DNA from: Blattabacterium cuenoti
GTDB taxonomy: Bacteria > Bacteroidota > Bacteroidia > Flavobacteriales > Blattabacteriaceae
Assembly (NCBI RefSeq): GCF_014251795.1
Contig: NZ_CP059201.1
Coordinates: 496,001 to 560,000 of the forward strand
Length of the DNA: 64,000 nt
Reading direction: 5' to 3'
The notes under the pieces: generated by a model
What the model was told of the DNA's origin: nothing
The model's database searches: none
Seen by the model: the letters and a program-made list of their open reading frames with translations, nothing else
Shown: positions 8,358 to 17,212 of the stretch, piece by piece
Position numbering within the stretch: position 1 is the first letter of the stretch
Layout: each line of letters begins with the position of its first letter
Program-made: the position numbers and the translations under genes

Positions 8358-8843
8358 ATGGAAAAATTTGAATATATAACTAAAGAAGGATTAGAAAAAT
8401 TACAAAAAGAAATAGAAAGATTAGAAAATATAGAACGTCCAAAAATATCCATGCAAATAGCAGAAGCTAGAGATAAAGGTGATTTATCAGAAAATGCAGA
8501 ATATGATGCAATAAAAGAAGCTCAAGGTTTTTTAGAAATGAATATAGCTAAGTTAAAAAAAAAATTATCTAATGCACGTATCATAGATGGATCTCAAATT
8601 AATAGAACTCGAGTTTCTATTCTTTCTACTGTAAGAGTAAAAAATCTGACTTATGGAGGTGAACAAATATATACTTTAGTTCCAGAAGGAGAAGCAGATT
8701 TAAAATTAGGTAAAATATCCATTAACACTCCTATATCAACAGGATTACTCGGAAAACAAGTAGGACAAATAGCTCACATTAAATTACCTAATAAAATGAT
8801 ACTTGATTATGAAATTTTAGAAATCGCGTTTGATGAATCATAA
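8358..8843 (+). CDS. greA: transcription elongation factor GreA
   Basis: A 161-residue Gre factor. It stimulates the RNA-cleavage activity of backtracked RNA polymerase. The N-terminal coiled coil (about 1-80) contains EARDKGDLSENAEYDAIKEAQG, the GreA loop with its acidic tip residues. The C-terminal FKBP-like domain contains YTLVPEGEADLKLGKISINTPI and ends near LDYEILEIAF. Length is standard. It overlaps the downstream HIT gene by 11 nt in another frame. In a genome with little spacer DNA and many A tracts, an anti-backtracking factor may matter for transcription fidelity (inference). Confidence 0.96.
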   Translation: MEKFEYITKEGLEKLQKEIERLENIERPKISMQIAEARDKGDLSENAEYDAIKEAQGFLEMNIAKLKKKLSNARIIDGSQINRTRVSILSTVRVKNLTYGGEQIYTLVPEGEADLKLGKISINTPISTGLLGKQVGQIAHIKLPNKMILDYEILEIAFDES

Positions 8844-9237
8844 TATTTTTAAAAAAATAATTAATAATGAAATTTTATCTTATAAAGTGGCAGAAAATTA
8901 TGATTATTTAGCTTTTTTAGATATTCATCCTATAAAAATAGGACATACTTTAATCATACCGAAAAGACATAATAGAGATAAAATTTTTTCTTTATCAGAA
9001 AAAGATTTTATCTCTATTATGTCTTTTACAAGGAAAGTGGCTATAGGAATAGAAAAAATTATTCCTTGTAATCGTGTCGGTCTATTTGTTATGGGTTTTG
9101 AAATTCCTCATATACATATTCATTTAATTCCTATGGATCAAGAAAAGGATGTAGATTTTTCTAGAAAAAGAATAGTTTTATCTTCAAAAAATTTTCAAAT
9201 TTTATCAGAAAAAATAAAAAAGTCTGTTGATTTATAA
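8833..9237 (+). CDS. HIT family nucleotide-binding protein
   Basis: A 134-residue histidine-triad protein. The signature PHIHIHLIP near residues 94-102 holds the catalytic His triad. GHTLIIPKRHN at about 37-47 is the usual strand before it. HIT proteins hydrolyse nucleoside phosphoramidates and related adducts; the physiological substrate is not known. I chose ATG at 8833 over the in-frame TTG at 8830. The start lies inside the greA 3' end (11 nt overlap), implying coupled translation. The stop is 3 nt from the convergent coaX stop. Confidence 0.88.
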   Translation: MNHNIFKKIINNEILSYKVAENYDYLAFLDIHPIKIGHTLIIPKRHNRDKIFSLSEKDFISIMSFTRKVAIGIEKIIPCNRVGLFVMGFEIPHIHIHLIPMDQEKDVDFSRKRIVLSSKNFQILSEKIKKSVDL

Positions 9238-9240
9238 TTC

Positions 9241-10011
9241 CTAATGATTCCAGTGAAATAATATTTTTAATCCTTTGATTGTGTGTAATTTATCTTTTAT
9301 ATGAATTTTTTTTGTTAAAGGTGTATATATATGAGATAAACCTCCAGTCGCAATCACAAAACAATTGGTTTTCAATTCTTGATTTATCCTATTTATTAAG
9401 CCTTCAACCATACTTAAATATCCATAAATGATTCCACTTTGAATACATGTTTCTGTATATTGTCCTAATATGCTAGGAGGTTTTTTTAATTCAATTTGTG
9501 ATAGTTGTGCAGTATTTCCAATTAATGCGGTCAAAGAACTATTTACACCAGGAGCAATAATAACACCTTGAAGGTTTCCATATTGATCTATACAGGTAAA
9601 ACTTAATGCTGTTCCAAAATCTACAACTAAAGTAGTATTTTGGTTATTGTATAATGTATAAGCAGCTATAGCGTTAGCATATAAATCTGTGCCTAATTCA
9701 TGAGAATAATGTTTGATAGGAGAAATAGAATTTCTATCGACTACAATAGGTTTAATTTTATGTATTTCATATAAAGATTGTTCTACAATATTAGTAAGAG
9801 GTGGAACAACGGAGCCAATGACAATATTTTGTATAAATTTGTAAATGATTCCATATTGTTGATATATATTTCTAAATAATAAAATATATTCATCTGAGGA
9901 TTTATGTGGATTACTATTAATAATCCATGAACAATTACATTCCAAATTGGAATTATTATCAAATAGTCCAAAACGAAGACTAGAATTTCCAATATTTATT
10001 GTTAATAACAT
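9241..10011 (-). CDS. coaX: type III pantothenate kinase (divergent motifs)
   Basis: A 256-residue ASKHA-fold protein matching CoaX in length and order of motifs. It would phosphorylate pantothenate, the first step of CoA synthesis. The phosphate loops are altered. The first reads INIGNSS at residues 5-11, where DxGNT is usual, so Asp6 is Asn. The second reads GTDLYANA, keeping the Asp but lacking the usual Arg after it. The third, VVDFGTALSFTCID, and GVIIAPGV are close to normal. The start is ATG. It stands alone on minus, tail-to-tail with the HIT gene. Family assignment is good; full activity is uncertain. Confidence 0.85.
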   Translation of the reverse strand: MLLTINIGNSSLRFGLFDNNSNLECNCSWIINSNPHKSSDEYILLFRNIYQQYGIIYKFIQNIVIGSVVPPLTNIVEQSLYEIHKIKPIVVDRNSISPIKHYSHELGTDLYANAIAAYTLYNNQNTTLVVDFGTALSFTCIDQYGNLQGVIIAPGVNSSLTALIGNTAQLSQIELKKPPSILGQYTETCIQSGIIYGYLSMVEGLINRINQELKTNCFVIATGGLSHIYTPLTKKIHIKDKLHTIKGLKILFHWNH

Positions 10012-10103
10012 GATTCATTTCATTTTTCAATGTTAAAAACGTATTTTGAATCAAATAATTATTTTTTTTTGCAAGAACAGATAACAGCATTAATATATAT
10101 CAT

Positions 10104-10898
10104 ATGATGGATATTTATAAAATAAATTTTCAAATCAAAGGAAAAGGAGTCCCTATAGTATTGTTACATGGATTTATGGAAAGTTTAGAAATATGGAATT
10201 ATATATATTATAATATTCATAATAAATATAAAGTTATTTCAATTGATTTTCCAGGTCATGGAAAAAGTCTTTTTTTAAAAGAAAAAGATACTGTTCTCAC
10301 TATGGAAAAAACTGCAGAAATTGTAAAAAAAATTATAGAAAAAGAAAATATACAAGAAGCTATTTTTGTTGGACATTCTATGGGAGGATATGTAGCTTTA
10401 GCTATCGCAGAAAAATATCCAGAAATGTTTTTAGGTTTATGTTTACTCCATTCTACAACAGAATCAGATACACCTGAAAAAAAGAAAAATCGGATTCAGT
10501 CTATTCAATTAGCAATTGATAATCATCCATTATTTATATCTACAAGTATAAAAAAATTATTTCATGATAAAAAATTGCATTTTTTACAAAATGAGATATC
10601 CTTCGTGAAGAAAATTGCTTCACAGACTTCTATTATAAGTATTACTTCTTTTTTAAAAGGAATGTCAATTAGAAAAAATAGAAAATTTCTGCTAAAAAAA
10701 ACTCAATTTCCAAAATTATATATAGCTGGTTTATACGATTTAATTCTTGATATTAAAAAAATTTATGAAGAAACTAAAAATGCAAATAACACTTATTTTG
10801 TTTCAATACCTGCAGGTCATATGGGCCATATCGAAAAACCTAAAGAAATAGTAAGAATATTAGAAAATTTTATAGATTTCTCCATAATTGAAAAATGA
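10104..10898 (+). CDS. alpha/beta hydrolase
   Basis: A 264-residue single-domain alpha/beta-hydrolase without a signal peptide, hence cytosolic. The oxyanion loop LLHGFMES is at 20-27. DFPGHGKS is at 48-55. The nucleophile elbow GHSMGGYV has Ser92. A candidate acid sits in AGLYDLILD near 213 and the His in PAGHMGHIEKP near 240. The pattern resembles short-chain esterases and MenH/BioH-like enzymes, but the substrate cannot be assigned. Two ATG codons stand at the start (10104 and 10107). Its last codons overlap the next gene by 4 nt (ATGA), so it is likely co-translated with the folate enzyme. Confidence 0.85.
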   Translation: MMDIYKINFQIKGKGVPIVLLHGFMESLEIWNYIYYNIHNKYKVISIDFPGHGKSLFLKEKDTVLTMEKTAEIVKKIIEKENIQEAIFVGHSMGGYVALAIAEKYPEMFLGLCLLHSTTESDTPEKKKNRIQSIQLAIDNHPLFISTSIKKLFHDKKLHFLQNEISFVKKIASQTSIISITSFLKGMSIRKNRKFLLKKTQFPKLYIAGLYDLILDIKKIYEETKNANNTYFVSIPAGHMGHIEKPKEIVRILENFIDFSIIEK

Positions 10899-11479
10899 AA
10901 AATTTCATGAATAAAAAAAAATTACGTAAAAAATACTTCTATATGAGAAAATATATTTCTCATGTAGAAATTATAAAAATGAGTTATAAAATTTTTTTTC
11001 AGTTAAAAAAAATATTTTTTATATGGGAAAAAACATATTATCACATTTTTTTACCTATACGTGAACATCAAGAAATCAATACATTTATCATTATTAATTT
11101 TTTATTAAAAATGGGAAAATGTGTAACTATTCCCTGCTCTGATTTTGAAAAATTATCCATAGAAAATTGTTTATATCATGAAGATATTATTTTAATAAAA
11201 AATAAACATGGTATTTTAGAACCAATTTCTATGCATAAATATATTGTTCCAATCTCTCTTATTGAAATTATATTTATTCCCTTATTAATATTTGATTTAA
11301 AAGGACATAGAATCGGTTATGGAAAAGGGTTTTATGATAGATTTATTCCTTTATGCAAAAAAAATGTTATCAAAATAGGTTTAAGTTTTTTTAGTCCCAT
11401 AAAGGAAATTCAAAACATACATAAATATGACTTATTAATAGATATAGGAATCACTCCTGATTATATTTTCCTCATTTAA
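10895..11479 (+). CDS. 5-formyltetrahydrofolate cyclo-ligase
   Basis: A 194-residue protein of the 5-FTHF cyclo-ligase (YgfA/MTHFS) family. It converts 5-formyl-THF to 5,10-methenyl-THF with ATP, recycling a dead-end folate. LPIREHQEINT near residues 52-62 is the substrate loop. The hallmark GHRIGYGKGFYDRF near residues 145-158 is the ATP/Mg site. A basic N-terminal helix K-K-L-R-K-K-Y starts the fold. A second ATG at 10907 is an alternative start. It overlaps the hydrolase at ATGA. Its 3' end overlaps the convergent rseP stop by 4 nt. It links with folP and the methionine enzyme metE in one-carbon metabolism. Confidence 0.9.
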   Translation: MKNFMNKKKLRKKYFYMRKYISHVEIIKMSYKIFFQLKKIFFIWEKTYYHIFLPIREHQEINTFIIINFLLKMGKCVTIPCSDFEKLSIENCLYHEDIILIKNKHGILEPISMHKYIVPISLIEIIFIPLLIFDLKGHRIGYGKGFYDRFIPLCKKNVIKIGLSFFSPIKEIQNIHKYDLLIDIGITPDYIFLI

Positions 11480-12810
11480 AGAAAAACTTTGAAAATATCC
11501 CAAATAATAATAAACATCATGATGAAACTAATGATCAAAAATCCGTAAATAGTACAACGTTCAACAATTTCTTCATTTATTTTTTTCCCTGTTATCATTT
11601 CTATCATAATAAATAATATATAACCACCATCTAATGATGGAATAGGAAATAAATTTAAAAAAGCTAACCAAATAGATAAAGTAGCAGTTAAAGTCCAAAA
11701 AATATCCCAGTTCCATTTAGATGGAAATTCTTTAGCTATGGAAAAAAAACTCCCTATTTGTTTATAAGCTTTAGTTTCTATATGAAAAACATTTTTCAAA
11801 AAAAAGATTTGATTTTTTAATACATCCCAAACTTTTTTTATCCCATGAGGGATACTCTCAAAAAAAGAATAATGCTTTTTTTCAAATAAAAAAATTTGAT
11901 CTAAATCCGTAAAATTTTTTAAATAAATACCCAAAATTCCTTTTGAATCTAGAAATACTTCTTTTTGAACAAGTTTTCCATTTCTATTAATAGATATTAA
12001 TACACTTTTATTTTTATATTTTGATAATAAATCTTTTAACTGATCAGAAAAGAGAATAAATTCAGAATTAATAGCTAATATTTCATCATTATTTTTGAAT
12101 CCATGTTTTTCTGCTTCAGAATTTCTGATGACATAATTAATTATAGGAGGAACACGAGGTTTAATAAAAAAATTAAGTTTTTTTCTATCAAAAATAAATC
12201 TTTTTTTGTCATTATTTAACGACAATTTTATAATATTCCCCATACGATCTATAGTAATAGAATTTCCTAAAATGATTGCTTTAGGAATATCATTAAAATA
12301 TGGGACATATTTTTCATTTACAAATAAAATTTTATCTCCATTTTTTAATCCTATTTTTTCTCCTAAAGAATCAACTTCTATTCCATATTTAACATTTTTT
12401 GTAGGTAGATAAGTTTCTCCGTATTTAAACAATAGAAAAGTAAAAATTAAAATGGATAATAATACATTGAAAATAATACCTCCAGAAATAATCAATAGTC
12501 TTTTTATTGCTGATTTAGAACAAAATTCCCAATGACTATTTTGATTTTTTGATAAAACATTTTGACCTTTATTGCCCATCATCATTCCTGATATTTTCAC
12601 ATATCCACCCAAAGGCAACCAACCAATTCCATAAACGGTATCTCCTATTTTCTTTTTAAAAATAGAAAACCAAGGATCAAAAAATAAAAAAAATCTTTCA
12701 ACCCTTACTTTAAATATCTGAGCCATAACAAAGTGGCCCAATTCATGAATAAGAACTAATATAGAGATGCTAAATAGCAATTGTACAGACCTAATTAAAG
12801 TTGATGACAT
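11476..12810 (-). CDS. rseP: RseP/site-2 protease family zinc metalloprotease
   Basis: A 444-residue inner-membrane protease. HELGH at residues 22-26 in the first membrane segment gives the zinc ligands and catalytic Glu. The third ligand is in PIPSLDGGYILF with Asp394. GYVKISGMM follows the first segment as in RseP. One or two PDZ domains lie between about 130 and 300. Four membrane segments are likely. Substrates in other bacteria are anti-sigma factors and leftover signal peptides; no anti-sigma gene is visible here, so signal-peptide clearance may be the surviving role (inference). It is divergent from feoA and convergent with the folate ligase. Confidence 0.92.
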   Translation of the reverse strand: MSSTLIRSVQLLFSISILVLIHELGHFVMAQIFKVRVERFFLFFDPWFSIFKKKIGDTVYGIGWLPLGGYVKISGMMMGNKGQNVLSKNQNSHWEFCSKSAIKRLLIISGGIIFNVLLSILIFTFLLFKYGETYLPTKNVKYGIEVDSLGEKIGLKNGDKILFVNEKYVPYFNDIPKAIILGNSITIDRMGNIIKLSLNNDKKRFIFDRKKLNFFIKPRVPPIINYVIRNSEAEKHGFKNNDEILAINSEFILFSDQLKDLLSKYKNKSVLISINRNGKLVQKEVFLDSKGILGIYLKNFTDLDQIFLFEKKHYSFFESIPHGIKKVWDVLKNQIFFLKNVFHIETKAYKQIGSFFSIAKEFPSKWNWDIFWTLTATLSIWLAFLNLFPIPSLDGGYILFIMIEMITGKKINEEIVERCTIYGFLIISFIMMFIIIWDIFKVFL

Positions 12811-12824
12811 TTCAATAAAAAAGA

Positions 12825-12832
12825 TAAATTTA
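12825..12832 (+). promoter_or_regulatory. candidate feoAB promoter -7 element
   Basis: TAAATTTA matches 7 of 8 positions of TAnnTTTG. A TTG at 12801-12803, inside the first codons of the divergent rseP, gives a 21-nt spacer. It lies 29 nt before the feoA start. Support is weak in so AT-rich a background. Confidence 0.3.
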
Positions 12833-12860
12833 AACCTTTATTCAAAAATAAAAATATATT

Positions 12861-13085
12861 TTGAATTTATCTAATCTTAAAAAAGGAGAAAAAGGAATTA
12901 TTAAAGGATATAAGAATGATAATTTCCCCATAAAATTGTTAGAATTAGGAGTTTTACCTGGTGTAAAATTTGAAATACTTTTTGTTTCTATTTTTTATGA
13001 TCCACTATGCATAAGTTACGATCAATCTTGTTTAGTTTTACGAAAAAAAGAGGCTGAAAATATCATAATAGAACCTATTATTTAA
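12861..13085 (+). CDS. feoA: ferrous iron transport protein A
   Basis: A 74-residue SH3-like FeoA protein. NLKKGEKGIIKGY and LLELGVLPGVKFEIL are the family core, and the C-terminal half continues to the usual hydrophobic end. FeoA binds and modulates FeoB on the cytosolic side. The frame has no ATG near the N-terminus; it begins after a stop at 12849-12851, and TTG at 12861 (or ATT at 12858) must start it. The stop overlaps the feoB ATG as TAATG, so the two are translationally coupled. Confidence 0.9.
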   Translation: MNLSNLKKGEKGIIKGYKNDNFPIKLLELGVLPGVKFEILFVSIFYDPLCISYDQSCLVLRKKEAENIIIEPII

Positions 13086-15142
13086 TGAAACAAATGAAAT
13101 TAGCGCTTGTTGGTAATCCTAATGTAGGAAAAAGTTCTTTATTCAATCAATTGACTGGACTGAATCAAAAAGTTGGAAATTATATAGGAGTTACAGTAGA
13201 TAAAAAAATCGGATATTTTCATCATGAAAATAGATGCTATCAAATTATAGATCTTCCTGGAGTTTATAGTATATATCCTTCTTCTGAGGATGAAGAAGTA
13301 GTCAGCAAACTCCTGATTAACAATACAAATGATTATCCAGATAAAATTATAGTAGTAGCAGATTCTTCAAATATAAAAAAAAGTATTCTTTTACTTAGAC
13401 AAGTACAAGATTTAGGATTTCCTGTTCTTTTTGTATTAAATATGTTTGATGAAGCAAAAAAAAAAGGAATATTTATTAACATAGAAAAATTGAGAAAATT
13501 TCTTATAACAGAAATAGTGCTAATAAACGCAAGAAAAGGAATAGGATTAAATGAAATCAAAATAAAAATAAGAAATTTGAATCAAAAAAAAAGAAAAAAC
13601 TATTTTTTTCATCCAGGATTACATTATTCGCTTGCTATTGATGATGTAAAAAATACTTATAAAGTTAGTACTTATCAAGCTTGGTTTTATTTAGCTCATA
13701 ATAGAAAATTTTTAAAAGAAGACTATTTATTAAATGAGATTAAAAGAAAACATAATATAATACCAAAAAGATTACAAATAAAAGAAATATTAGATAGATA
13801 TGAAGAAATAGAAAAAATTTTATCGAAAACAGTTTATAAATTAACTTCAAATAAAGAAAAAAACTATCTTAAATTTTCAAAAAAAATAGATAATCATTTA
13901 ATTTTACATCCTTTTTGGGGTTATTTTATTTTTTTATTTTTTTTATTTTTTATTTTTCAATGTATTTTTTTTTGTTCAAAAATTCCTAAAAAATTTATAG
14001 AATTTATTTTTTTATTTGTACAGAATAAATTATATTCTTTTTGTCCTGGTCCTTTAAATAATTTTTTTTTACAAGGAATATTACCTGCAATTAGTACTAT
14101 TATTTCTTTTGTTCCACAAATTTCTATTCTATTATTTTTTCTTCTTCTTATGGAAGAAAGTGGTTATATAAGTAGAGTTATATTTCTAATGGACAAAATT
14201 ATGCGACCTTTTGGATTAAATGGAAAAAGCGTTGTTCCACTTATTTCTAGTATGGCTTGCGCTATTCCTGCAATTATGTCAGCTAGACATATAGAAAATC
14301 CTAGAGATCGTTTAATTACCATTTTAGCTACACCTTTTATGACCTGCTCCGCAAGATTGCCTGTTTATACATTAATTATATCCCTAATCATACCGGATAA
14401 AAAATGGTATTTTATCCAATTAAGAGGAGTAGTCCTCATGTTTATGTATATTTTGGGTATAATGTCTGCTTTGAGTGTCGCAATAATTTTACATCAATTT
14501 TTAAAAAAAAATTATCAAAGTCATCTTATAATGGAAATTCCTACTTATAAAATACCTATGTTTAAAAATATATTAATTACTTTATGGATCAATTTGAAAT
14601 CGTTTGTTATCAATGCAGGAAAAATGATTTTATTAATTAATGTATTAATTTGGGTTTTAGGTACTTTTGGTCCTTCAGAAAATATATCGAATAAAAATTC
14701 GATCATGAATATTGAAAAAAGAAAATTATCTTATTCTTATTTAGGACTATTAGGAAAAAAAATGGAACCAATAATTCATCCATTGGGATATGATTGGAAA
14801 ATTGGAATAGGTTTACTATCATCTCTTGTAGCAAGAGAGGTTTTTGTTAGTACCATGGCTTCTGTATATAGTATAGAAGAAAAAGAAAATTCTCTGGAAA
14901 ATAAAATGAAAAAAGAAATGTATCCCAAAACTAAAAAACCTATTTATAATTTAGCGACAGGAATTTCTCTACTATTTTTTTATGCATTTTCTATGCAATG
15001 TATGAGTACTTTATCTATACTAAAAAAAGAAACAAAATCTTGGAAATGGCCTATCCTACAATTTGTTTTTATGACCTTATTATCTTATATAGCTTCATTA
15101 TTAACATATCAAACATTAACAAAATGTGGCAATACATTATAA
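13085..15142 (+). CDS. feoB: ferrous iron transporter FeoB
   Basis: A 685-residue inner-membrane Fe2+ transporter with an N-terminal G domain. G1 GNPNVGKSS is at 10-18, switch I IGVTVDKK at 34-41, G3 DLPG at 56-59 and G4 NMFD at 119-122. A helical GDI-like linker spans about 160-270. Two Gate domains follow, with the conserved Cys/Pro motifs MACAIPAI and TCSARLPVY lining the pore. A core membrane helix group and FSMQCMSTL close the protein. All main motifs are intact. It is the centre of a feoA-feoB-small protein operon and probably the main iron entry route for the cell. Confidence 0.96.
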   Translation: MKQMKLALVGNPNVGKSSLFNQLTGLNQKVGNYIGVTVDKKIGYFHHENRCYQIIDLPGVYSIYPSSEDEEVVSKLLINNTNDYPDKIIVVADSSNIKKSILLLRQVQDLGFPVLFVLNMFDEAKKKGIFINIEKLRKFLITEIVLINARKGIGLNEIKIKIRNLNQKKRKNYFFHPGLHYSLAIDDVKNTYKVSTYQAWFYLAHNRKFLKEDYLLNEIKRKHNIIPKRLQIKEILDRYEEIEKILSKTVYKLTSNKEKNYLKFSKKIDNHLILHPFWGYFIFLFFLFFIFQCIFFCSKIPKKFIEFIFLFVQNKLYSFCPGPLNNFFLQGILPAISTIISFVPQISILLFFLLLMEESGYISRVIFLMDKIMRPFGLNGKSVVPLISSMACAIPAIMSARHIENPRDRLITILATPFMTCSARLPVYTLIISLIIPDKKWYFIQLRGVVLMFMYILGIMSALSVAIILHQFLKKNYQSHLIMEIPTYKIPMFKNILITLWINLKSFVINAGKMILLINVLIWVLGTFGPSENISNKNSIMNIEKRKLSYSYLGLLGKKMEPIIHPLGYDWKIGIGLLSSLVAREVFVSTMASVYSIEEKENSLENKMKKEMYPKTKKPIYNLATGISLLFFYAFSMQCMSTLSILKKETKSWKWPILQFVFMTLLSYIASLLTYQTLTKCGNTL

Positions 15143-15246
15143 TAGGTTTATTTTTTTTATATTCAATTATTTGTTTATTTAGAAAGTTTTTGAACTTTTT
15201 TTTTAAAAAAAATTTTTGTCAAAAAAAATGCAATTGTAAATTATAA
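15124..15246 (+). CDS. small FeoB-associated Cys-rich membrane protein
   Basis: A 40-residue ORF starting at ATG 15124 inside the feoB 3' end (19 nt overlap, different frame). It has one hydrophobic segment (residues 3-19), a basic stretch with RK and KK, and a Cys-rich C-terminus, CQKKCNCKL. The architecture and position directly after feoB fit the FeoB-associated Cys-rich membrane protein family, common in Bacteroidota and Firmicutes. The three Cys could bind Fe2+ or a cluster on the cytosolic face; the function is not established. Its stop interleaves with the convergent ddl stop (6 nt overlap). Confidence 0.72.
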   Translation: MWQYIIIGLFFLYSIICLFRKFLNFFFKKNFCQKKCNCKL

Positions 15247-16221
15247 TTTCATTTTTTCAATGGCAGAATATATACAATTTTTAAAAATATCGGATAAAGA
15301 AATTCCTACTTGTTTCAATTGTTTTGGAAAAATACTTTCTTCTGAAAGACCTGGAACTGTATTGATTTCTAAAAAAAAAGGTTCTTCATTAACAAGAATA
15401 TATTCAGCTCTAGATATTCCTGATAAATTTAAAAATTTATATACTTTTTTTGCTGTTTTTCGTATTTTATTCTCAATATTTGGTAGTAATTTTGCAGGAG
15501 TGATTTCTTTAGATTTTCCAGAGTATTTTGATTCAAAATCAAAAAAATCGTTTTGACTAATTATTTCTGTTATTGGTAAAACAATAATTTTATTTTTTAA
15601 TGAAAAAACACCAACTGAAACCTCTCTTCCTTTAAGAAAGGATTCTATAATAATTTCTTCATCTTCTATAAAAGCTTTTTGTACTGCATCTAACAAATTT
15701 TTTTCTTCATAAACTTTACTTATACCTAAACTTGATCCAGATCTATTAGGTTTTACAAAACAAGGAAGCCCTACTTTATTTAGGATTTTTTTTAGACAAA
15801 AATCTTGATTTTGATTTAAAAAAAAAGATTTTGCTGTGTTAATTCCAAAATATTTCAATAAAGTCAAACAATATTTTTTATTAAAGGTCACATTAGCATG
15901 ATGAAAAGTACATCCTGTATAAGGGATCCTTAATAATTCGAAATAAGCTTGTAAGATTCCATCTTCTCCTGGAGTTCCATGTATAGCATTGAATACACAA
16001 TCAAATTTTAAATATTTCATACCGAAAATAGTAAAATCTTGTTTATTTATAGAATACTCTTTATTTTTATTATCTTTCATAAACCATCTATCTTCTAAAA
16101 GATAGATTCTATAAGGATCAAATTCTTTTCTGTCTAAATTTTCATAGACAACTTTTCCACTTTTGATCGAAATAGTATATTCTTTTGAATATCCCCCCAT
16201 AACAACAGCAATTTTTTTCAT
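15241..16221 (-). CDS. ddl: D-alanine--D-alanine ligase
   Basis: A 326-residue ATP-grasp enzyme that makes D-Ala-D-Ala for the peptidoglycan stem peptide. VVMGGYSKEYTISIKSG at the N-terminus is the first substrate loop. FNAIHGTPGEDGILQ near residue 80 and PCFVKPNRSGSSLGISKV are ATP-grasp strands. ESFLKGREVSVGV follows. EINTVPGLSEESIFPKQ near residues 285-301 holds metal ligands and the omega-loop end. Length is slightly below the usual 330-360. The product feeds murF, also in the window. It is divergent from the PASTA gene. Confidence 0.95.
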   Translation of the reverse strand: MKKIAVVMGGYSKEYTISIKSGKVVYENLDRKEFDPYRIYLLEDRWFMKDNKNKEYSINKQDFTIFGMKYLKFDCVFNAIHGTPGEDGILQAYFELLRIPYTGCTFHHANVTFNKKYCLTLLKYFGINTAKSFFLNQNQDFCLKKILNKVGLPCFVKPNRSGSSLGISKVYEEKNLLDAVQKAFIEDEEIIIESFLKGREVSVGVFSLKNKIIVLPITEIISQNDFFDFESKYSGKSKEITPAKLLPNIENKIRKTAKKVYKFLNLSGISRAEYILVNEEPFFLEINTVPGLSEESIFPKQLKQVGISLSDIFKNCIYSAIEKMKL

Positions 16222-16294
16222 TATTTATTTTTAATTTTATTGATTTTTATTTTTATATGAAAAAATTTTATTTAAATAAATATTTATTTTTTTT

Positions 16295-17212
16295 ATGAAC
16301 TATCCAAAATATTTTTTCATATTTATTATAAATTTTTTGGTTGCCATATTAATTTTATGTAAACTCACTCAAGTAGCATTGAGATGGGTCGATATTTATA
16401 CCAAACATGGTTATTCCGTTGTAGTTCCTGACTTAAGAGGTCTGACGTTACCCGAGTCTATATCTATTTTAAAAAAATTAGGTTTAAAATATGATGTAGA
16501 TACATCGCATTATAATCCTAGTTTTAAAATTAATCAAATTATTTCTTCTTCTCCTGAACCTGGGAATCATGTAAAAGAAGGAAGACACATATATATACAA
16601 GTAAATTCTCAGTCATATCAATCTTTTTTACCGGATATCATCAATAAAGATAAACGAATAGCAATAAAATTGCTTCATGCTAATCATATCTTTGTTAAAG
16701 AAATTAGATATGTTCATAACATGAGTAAAGATACCGTATTAAAAGTCTTATATAAAAATCAATCTATTCGATTTGGGTACAAATTACCTACTAATCAAGA
16801 TGGAATTACTTTAATCATTGGAAAAGGATATGAAAGAAATAATTTAGTAGTTCCTAACGTTGTTGGAATGTCATTACATTCAGCCATTGATACTTTAAAA
16901 AATCAATTATTTCATGTGATTAATTTTTACTATGATCATGGAATAATAAATCCTTATCAAAATGCACAAGTATATCGTCAAAAACCTGATCCAGGAGAGA
17001 TTTATGATAAAAATAAATCTATTGAACTATGGTTAACATCAAAAGAATTGTTAGATAATTTAATTCAAGTAGAAGAAAAAGATTCTAAAAAACAAATAGA
17101 AAAAATTCAAGTAGAAGAAAAAGATTCTAAAAAACAAATAGAAAAAATTCAAATAGAAGAAAAAAATTCTAAAAATAAAGAAGAAAAAATTGAATCAGAT
17201 TTAAGTGAATAA
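16295..17212 (+). CDS. PASTA-domain membrane protein with C-terminal repeats
   Basis: A 305-residue protein with a short cytosolic N-terminus, one membrane segment (about 6-27) and three extracytoplasmic PASTA-like domains: about 45-110 (VVPDLRGL to IYIQV), 112-180, and 185-247 (VVPNVVGM to IELWL). PASTA domains bind muropeptides or uncrosslinked peptidoglycan. No kinase or transpeptidase domain is attached. The tail has two identical IQVEEKDSKKQIEK units and a degenerate third, giving a charged coiled-coil-like end. It lies between ddl and rluD. Its stop overlaps the rluD GTG by 8 nt. A cell-wall sensing or scaffold role is likely but unproven. Confidence 0.85.
   Translation: MNYPKYFFIFIINFLVAILILCKLTQVALRWVDIYTKHGYSVVVPDLRGLTLPESISILKKLGLKYDVDTSHYNPSFKINQIISSSPEPGNHVKEGRHIYIQVNSQSYQSFLPDIINKDKRIAIKLLHANHIFVKEIRYVHNMSKDTVLKVLYKNQSIRFGYKLPTNQDGITLIIGKGYERNNLVVPNVVGMSLHSAIDTLKNQLFHVINFYYDHGIINPYQNAQVYRQKPDPGEIYDKNKSIELWLTSKELLDNLIQVEEKDSKKQIEKIQVEEKDSKKQIEKIQIEEKNSKNKEEKIESDLSE
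17063..17188 (+). repeat. three tandem 42-nt units in the PASTA gene
   Basis: Units at 17063-17104, 17105-17146 and 17147-17188. The first two are identical at DNA level and encode the 14-residue IQVEEKDSKKQIEK. The third has diverged. The unit length is a multiple of three, so copy-number change would stay in frame. Confidence 0.93.

Noticed and set aside
8830-8832. TTG start for the HIT protein
   Set aside because: ATG follows immediately at 8833 in the same frame.
14998-15246. 82-residue reading of the small gene after feoB from ATG 14998
   Set aside because: The first 42 residues are an out-of-frame shadow of feoB; the supported start is ATG 15124.
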